This document shows positions 4,189-7,626 of a stretch of DNA of 7,626 nt, piece after piece. Position 1 is the first letter of the stretch. Every line of letters starts with the position of its first letter. A program made the position numbers and the translations under genes. Where the stretch lies: positions 955-8,580 of the forward strand of contig OMSV01000155.1 of NCBI GenBank assembly GCA_900290385.1, given 5' to 3'. The notes under the pieces are model-generated. The model was given only the letters and a program-made list of their open reading frames with translations, was not told the DNA's origin and did not search any database. This DNA comes from Syntrophobacter sp. SbD2 (GTDB taxonomy: Bacteria > Desulfobacterota > Syntrophobacteria > Syntrophobacterales > Syntrophobacteraceae).

Positions 4189-6714
4189 ATGCGTTTGCCG
4201 TTCATCTCATTCAGGCGACACAGGCCTGCTCCCGGGCAGGGCCTGGAGGAAGTCCGGTCCCTGTTTGCAAAATTCCAGCGCATTCAGAAACACAATACCA
4301 ATGTCTTGGAATTAATGGCCGAAATGGACCGGGCCCTGGGTGGGGAGTATATTTTCGACCGCGCCTTCCTTGAAAGCTCGGTTCGCGAGTTGAGCGGGCA
4401 TGTCTACCAGGTTGTATACTGCCTCAATGCCATGTCTCAAAACGAATACGTCGCTCTGTTCGACCGGTATCAAAGCATCAAGGGAGTCCTGGATGACATA
4501 CTGGCCGGAGGCGTAGGACCATTTGGAGCGAGTCTCGCCTTGCCATATTCTGTGCTTGGCGTTGAAATGGATCCCATGGCAGGCGCTTTGAACGTCTGTC
4601 TGGCCGAGGCCCGAAACCGCCTGGATATTGCTGCCCCGGACGGTTTTGCAGTGACGGTGACCGGTTGCTCCCGCCTTATTGAGGCAATTGGGACGGCAGT
4701 AGCGGCAGGGCCGCACGCCTTTGAGGCAATTGGGACGGCAGTAGCGGCAGGGCCGCACGCCTCGCGGGTGGGCCGTCGGGCTGCCGAGATCACCGAAATT
4801 GATTTTCCGCCGGAATTGGCCGAAGCTATTAATTATCAGGTCGAAGCCCTTTTTGACCGGCACGGAGGTCCCGTTCCTCTAACCGTGCGAATTTGTTCCT
4901 CTGCCATAAACTCAGAACCGTTGACCAACGTTGAATCCAAAGATCTCCTCGATGCGTGCAGACAGGCCCTGGCCGGATATTTGGCGACGGCCGAAGAACC
5001 TGAGGATGGTCCGGTAACCCTGGCGGTGAACGAGACGGTTTCGGGGTATTTAGCCGGTTGGGTTTCTGTTGTGGCCAAACCTGGGTCGCCCTCCGGAGGA
5101 CTTTATTGCATTACTGCCTGGCCTGTGAATGCCCCGGATCGAAAGGAGAGCTTTTTTCTTCGCCGGACCTACCCCTTCGATCTTGTTGAATCCGAGATTA
5201 AAGCCAAACCGCTGGGGCAGCCGCTCTACGCCGGAGTGAACCCACTATCGTTCACGCCAAAAGGAATGTACCGAGGTTCGGCCCTCATGGGCCCTTCTTT
5301 TCTTCGGAGCATTGCCGAATGCGCGGCCGCTTTTGAGCGGATACTAGGGTATCCTCAGAATCTGGGTTGGGTAAGGGGAGATGGAGAGCGGCCGGTCATA
5401 GTGAACGTAAGCCCGGCAAGCGGTCTGGACGGTTCGGGTGCAATGGCGTGGGATTCGGTTGATTTGCTTGAGGGCGCCGAGGTGATGCTGACCGGAGGTG
5501 AAACCGTTCAGATGGGAATAGCAGCCGGCCCGGTGGTTCACGTCTCTGAGAGCGAACTGGATCGGTTCCCCTATGGCGCAGTGGCCGTAGCCAGGCAGGC
5601 AAGTCCCAGATTTAGCGCCATCATGCGCAGGGCTTCCGCCATAGTGACCGAAATCGGCGCCTCGATCGGGCACCTGGCCACCATAGCAAGAGAGCTGCGC
5701 ATCCCCGCCATCTTTGGCGCAGACGGTGCAATGGAGCGCTTGCCCGAGGGGACCGAGGTCACAGTGGATGCCGGGGAAAGAACCGTCTACCGGGGCATCG
5801 TGGAGCCTCTTCTGGCCTCTCGCGCGTGCAGCACCGAACTGTATCCGAACGATCCCGAATACGTTGCGCTGCGCCGCCTGCTGCGGTGGATAATGCCTCT
5901 GGATCTCATAGATCCGGACTCCAGCGCATTTACCGTCGACAATTGCCGTACTTATCACGAAATAATTCATTTCGCTCATGAGAGGTCCATAGAGGAACTG
6001 CTCAAAATTCAGGAGCACGGAGCAGGGTTGAAAAGTCAGTACGTAAGGAAGCTCGAGATCGACACGCCGATCGATATTTTCGTGCTGGACATCGGTGGAG
6101 GAGTCTCCCCGGAGGCCGGTCCCCGTGTCCGAATGGATGATATAATCTCGAAGCCTTTCCTGGCATTCCTGGATGGACTGTCTCTCAAGGAGGTCTGGGG
6201 TCGTGATGCGGGCTCCCTTGGCATCAGAGAAATAATCTCCGGATTTGACCGCACGTTTGCGGCGATAATGGAGCCGCCTGAGTTCTCCGGAAAAAACCAC
6301 GCCATTCTGGCGGAAAACTACATGAATGTCGGTCTTCGACTGGGTTATCATTACAGCGTCATCGACAGCTATCTGAGCGGCAACATTAATCAAAACTACG
6401 TCTATTTCCGTTTCGCAGGTGGATTTGCCGATGAAAACCACCGGCGTCGCAGGGCCGAGCTCATCCGGACTATCCTGGATCAACTGAGCTTCAAAGTGAC
6501 TGTCAAGGGCGATCTAGTTTTGGGCAAACTCAAACTGGCCGACAACACCGAGGTTATCTCAGCTCTTAAGGTCCTCGGAGAGCTTACGGGGTTTACCCGG
6601 CAGATCGATCTTTCGATGGACTCGGAAAACAGGGTGGAGCAGTTTGCCAGGCTGTTCCGGGAAAAATCCCGCTATGCTGCGCCTTTAGGGGAAGAGGAGA
6701 AAACGAGTGGGTAG
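4189..6714 (+). CDS. PEP synthase-like paralogue 2 with degenerate ATP-grasp but intact phosphohistidine site
   Basis: 841 residues from ATG 4189. Domains in order: helical N-terminal domain (about 20-107), PPDK_N-like ATP-grasp fold (about 120-410), PEP-utiliser domain (about 440-540) with predicted phosphoacceptor His495 in GASIGHLATIARELRIP, and a C-terminal domain (about 550-841) shared with paralogue 1 (CRTYHEI 586-592, YMNVGLRLGYHY 711-722, NYVYFRFAGG 736-745). The ATP-grasp domain keeps the fold landmarks (PDGFAVT 150-156, CSSA 236-239) but has lost the binding residues. The GGK position reads A-L-N, the Arg of VRSSA is Cys236, PQDVEW is PQNLGW (389-394), and LQSRP is VNVSP (405-409). 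It therefore looks like a pseudokinase whose histidine could still be phosphorylated by another protein. A perfect in-frame 14-residue duplication lies at 165-191. No frameshift is seen, so the gene appears to be maintained. Confidence 0.9.
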   Translation: MRLPFISFRRHRPAPGQGLEEVRSLFAKFQRIQKHNTNVLELMAEMDRALGGEYIFDRAFLESSVRELSGHVYQVVYCLNAMSQNEYVALFDRYQSIKGVLDDILAGGVGPFGASLALPYSVLGVEMDPMAGALNVCLAEARNRLDIAAPDGFAVTVTGCSRLIEAIGTAVAAGPHAFEAIGTAVAAGPHASRVGRRAAEITEIDFPPELAEAINYQVEALFDRHGGPVPLTVRICSSAINSEPLTNVESKDLLDACRQALAGYLATAEEPEDGPVTLAVNETVSGYLAGWVSVVAKPGSPSGGLYCITAWPVNAPDRKESFFLRRTYPFDLVESEIKAKPLGQPLYAGVNPLSFTPKGMYRGSALMGPSFLRSIAECAAAFERILGYPQNLGWVRGDGERPVIVNVSPASGLDGSGAMAWDSVDLLEGAEVMLTGGETVQMGIAAGPVVHVSESELDRFPYGAVAVARQASPRFSAIMRRASAIVTEIGASIGHLATIARELRIPAIFGADGAMERLPEGTEVTVDAGERTVYRGIVEPLLASRACSTELYPNDPEYVALRRLLRWIMPLDLIDPDSSAFTVDNCRTYHEIIHFAHERSIEELLKIQEHGAGLKSQYVRKLEIDTPIDIFVLDIGGGVSPEAGPRVRMDDIISKPFLAFLDGLSLKEVWGRDAGSLGIREIISGFDRTFAAIMEPPEFSGKNHAILAENYMNVGLRLGYHYSVIDSYLSGNINQNYVYFRFAGGFADENHRRRRAELIRTILDQLSFKVTVKGDLVLGKLKLADNTEVISALKVLGELTGFTRQIDLSMDSENRVEQFARLFREKSRYAAPLGEEEKTSG
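4679..4762 (+). repeat. Perfect 42-bp tandem duplication (two copies), in frame
   Basis: Positions 4679-4720 and 4721-4762 are identical, giving exactly two 42-base units. The flanking bases diverge at once (A versus T before, T versus C after). Forty-two bases equal 14 codons, so the protein gains one extra copy of EAIGTAVAAGPHA plus a joining residue and the frame is kept. Each unit carries a small GCGGC-AGG-GCCGC hairpin (4702-4714 and 4744-4756) and a direct CGGCAG repeat, which could favour replication slippage. Neither paralogue 1 nor 3 shows the repeat. Absence of any difference between units suggests a recent event. Confidence 0.95.
6693..6699 (+). promoter_or_regulatory. Ribosome site deciding the start of paralogue 3
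   Basis: AGAGGAG (6693-6699) is seven bases before GTG 6707 but sixteen before the in-frame ATG 6716. Spacing favours the GTG, which overlaps the previous gene's stop by eight bases. This arrangement implies translational coupling. Confidence 0.5.
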
Positions 6715-7626
6715 TATGCTCGCGGGACTATTTCAAAATCTACGGGAGCGCAGACTGGCTCGAGCGGCAAAATTTCTGGATGCTCTGAAAATCCGGTATC
6801 ACACTTTCCGTATTCTGCTCGCCAACAATGAGTACTCGCTTGACCTTATGAGGTCCCTGGATCAGTCATTGAGATCCGGGAGCACCGATCTGCCCGAGGT
6901 AACCGAGGAGCTTCTAAGCGTTACTTACGAGCTTGTCGATGGGCTAAACCGTCTGAGCGAGGGCCGTCACCAAAAGCTTTTTGAAACCCATTACAGCCTT
7001 GCCGGTGCCATCCGCAAGGAGCTCGACGAGGTTATGGCGGTCCAATTCCGTGCGCCGGCCTGCATTTTCTTCGAAGACCTCTCGGGCGATCTCCGGGGGG
7101 AGGTGGGGGGGAAGGCTGCCTCCCTGGCCTTGCTGCGCAAAGCTGGTTTTCCCGTGCCGGACGGTTTTGCCGTGACGGCGATCTCCTGCGAGGGAATGCT
7201 ATCGGCCAACGGTCTTGATCTTTTCATACGGCAGAGGGCGCAGAAGCTTGAGGCCGGGTACAACCGGGGCGCGGACTTTGAAGCCGACGCAGAAGAAATT
7301 CGCCTCCGTATTCTCGATGCGGTCCTTCCGCAAGCCTTCGAAGAGGAGCTTCGGCGCGCCTACGAACGGCTCGCCGGTCCTGGGGGATCTGCGATGTCGG
7401 TCCGAAGCAGCGCTCTTGTCGAAGACAAGCTGGAGCACTCCTTCGCCGGTCAGTTCAAGAGCGTGCTCAACGTGATCTCGTTCGATGGGTTGAAGGATGC
7501 GCTCAAGGAAGTCGTTGCAAGCAATTACAGCCCTCGATCAATTTCCTACCGCCTTCACGCCGGACTTTCCCTGGTCAGGCATGATATGGCCGTTTTATGT
7601 CAGCTAATGGTGCAGGCCGAGTCGGC
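6707..7626 (+). CDS. PEP synthase-like paralogue 3, N-terminal part with intact ATP-grasp N-lobe (3' truncated)
   Basis: The frame is open from GTG 6707 (alternative ATG 6716) to the window end, giving 306 codons and running on outside. Residues 20-110 correspond to the helical N-terminal domain of the other copies but are more diverged. From about 118 begins a PPDK_N-type ATP-grasp domain with the motifs of an active enzyme: DLSGDLRGEVGGKAASLALL (125-144) with the nucleotide-contacting Lys136, FPVPDGFAVT (148-157), VRSSALVED (232-240), SFAGQFKSVLNV (245-256), and a QLMVQAES segment at the very end. This is the only copy in the window whose visible ATP-binding residues are all present. Whether it carries the phosphohistidine domain and the same C-terminal domain cannot be seen. 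By family it should transfer phosphate from ATP to its own histidine; a metabolic PEP synthase role is neither shown nor excluded. Confidence 0.9.
   Translation, partial: MGSMLAGLFQNLRERRLARAAKFLDALKIRYHTFRILLANNEYSLDLMRSLDQSLRSGSTDLPEVTEELLSVTYELVDGLNRLSEGRHQKLFETHYSLAGAIRKELDEVMAVQFRAPACIFFEDLSGDLRGEVGGKAASLALLRKAGFPVPDGFAVTAISCEGMLSANGLDLFIRQRAQKLEAGYNRGADFEADAEEIRLRILDAVLPQAFEEELRRAYERLAGPGGSAMSVRSSALVEDKLEHSFAGQFKSVLNVISFDGLKDALKEVVASNYSPRSISYRLHAGLSLVRHDMAVLCQLMVQAES

Noticed and set aside
5344..6483. 379-codon open frame on the - strand opposite paralogue 2
   Set aside because: It lies wholly antisense to a well-supported gene, has no recognisable domain, and its composition (many Gly, His, Arg) fits a mirror of GC-biased codons.

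Overview
The window looks like chromosomal DNA from a Gram-negative anaerobe of the Deltaproteobacteria (Desulfobacterota) type, Syntrophobacter-like in style. This rests on moderately high GC, the protein flavour, and the pairing of a TSUP-type transporter with a TIGR02186-type membrane protein. The placement is inferred from memory of such genomes, not from a search. All recognisable genes lie on the + strand with tiny gaps or overlaps, so the region reads as one operon. I see no mobile element, tRNA, rRNA or CRISPR array.

Layout: (1) positions 1-440 hold the C-terminal half of a TauE/SafE (TSUP) anion exporter whose 5' end is outside the window. (2) 443-1210 encodes a signal-peptide, single-membrane-anchor protein of the TIGR02186 type. 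(3) 1211-1295 is the only real gap in the operon. It holds a possible 29-codon mini-ORF that overlaps the stop before it and the start after it. (4) 1296-3817 is a large PEP synthase/PPDK-like gene, paralogue 1, broken into two reading frames. (5) 3759-4178 is a stand-alone response-regulator receiver domain. (6) 4189-6714 is a second PEP synthase-like protein, paralogue 2. (7) 6707 to the window end is the N-terminal part of a third, paralogue 3.

The three paralogues share a distinctive architecture: an N-terminal helical domain of about 100 residues, then a PPDK_N-type ATP-grasp domain, then (visible in paralogues 1 and 2) a PEP-utiliser phosphohistidine domain, then a C-terminal domain of about 300 residues. 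That last domain shows none of the hallmark motifs of the usual PEP/pyruvate TIM barrel. The copies differ in a telling way. Paralogue 3 keeps all visible N-lobe ATP-grasp motifs. Paralogue 2 has lost essentially every ATP-binding residue but keeps the phosphohistidine. Paralogue 1 keeps the later ATP-grasp motifs and the histidine but has lost the glycine/lysine N-lobe segment at the frame break. Paralogue 2 also carries a perfect, in-frame 42-bp tandem duplication.

Working hypothesis (inference): this is a phosphotransfer or signalling module built from PEP-synthase parts rather than a set of metabolic enzymes. An active ATP-grasp copy, a pseudokinase copy with a live histidine, and a single-domain receiver are encoded together, next to a membrane exporter and its partner. 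The sequence alone cannot show phosphotransfer to the receiver.
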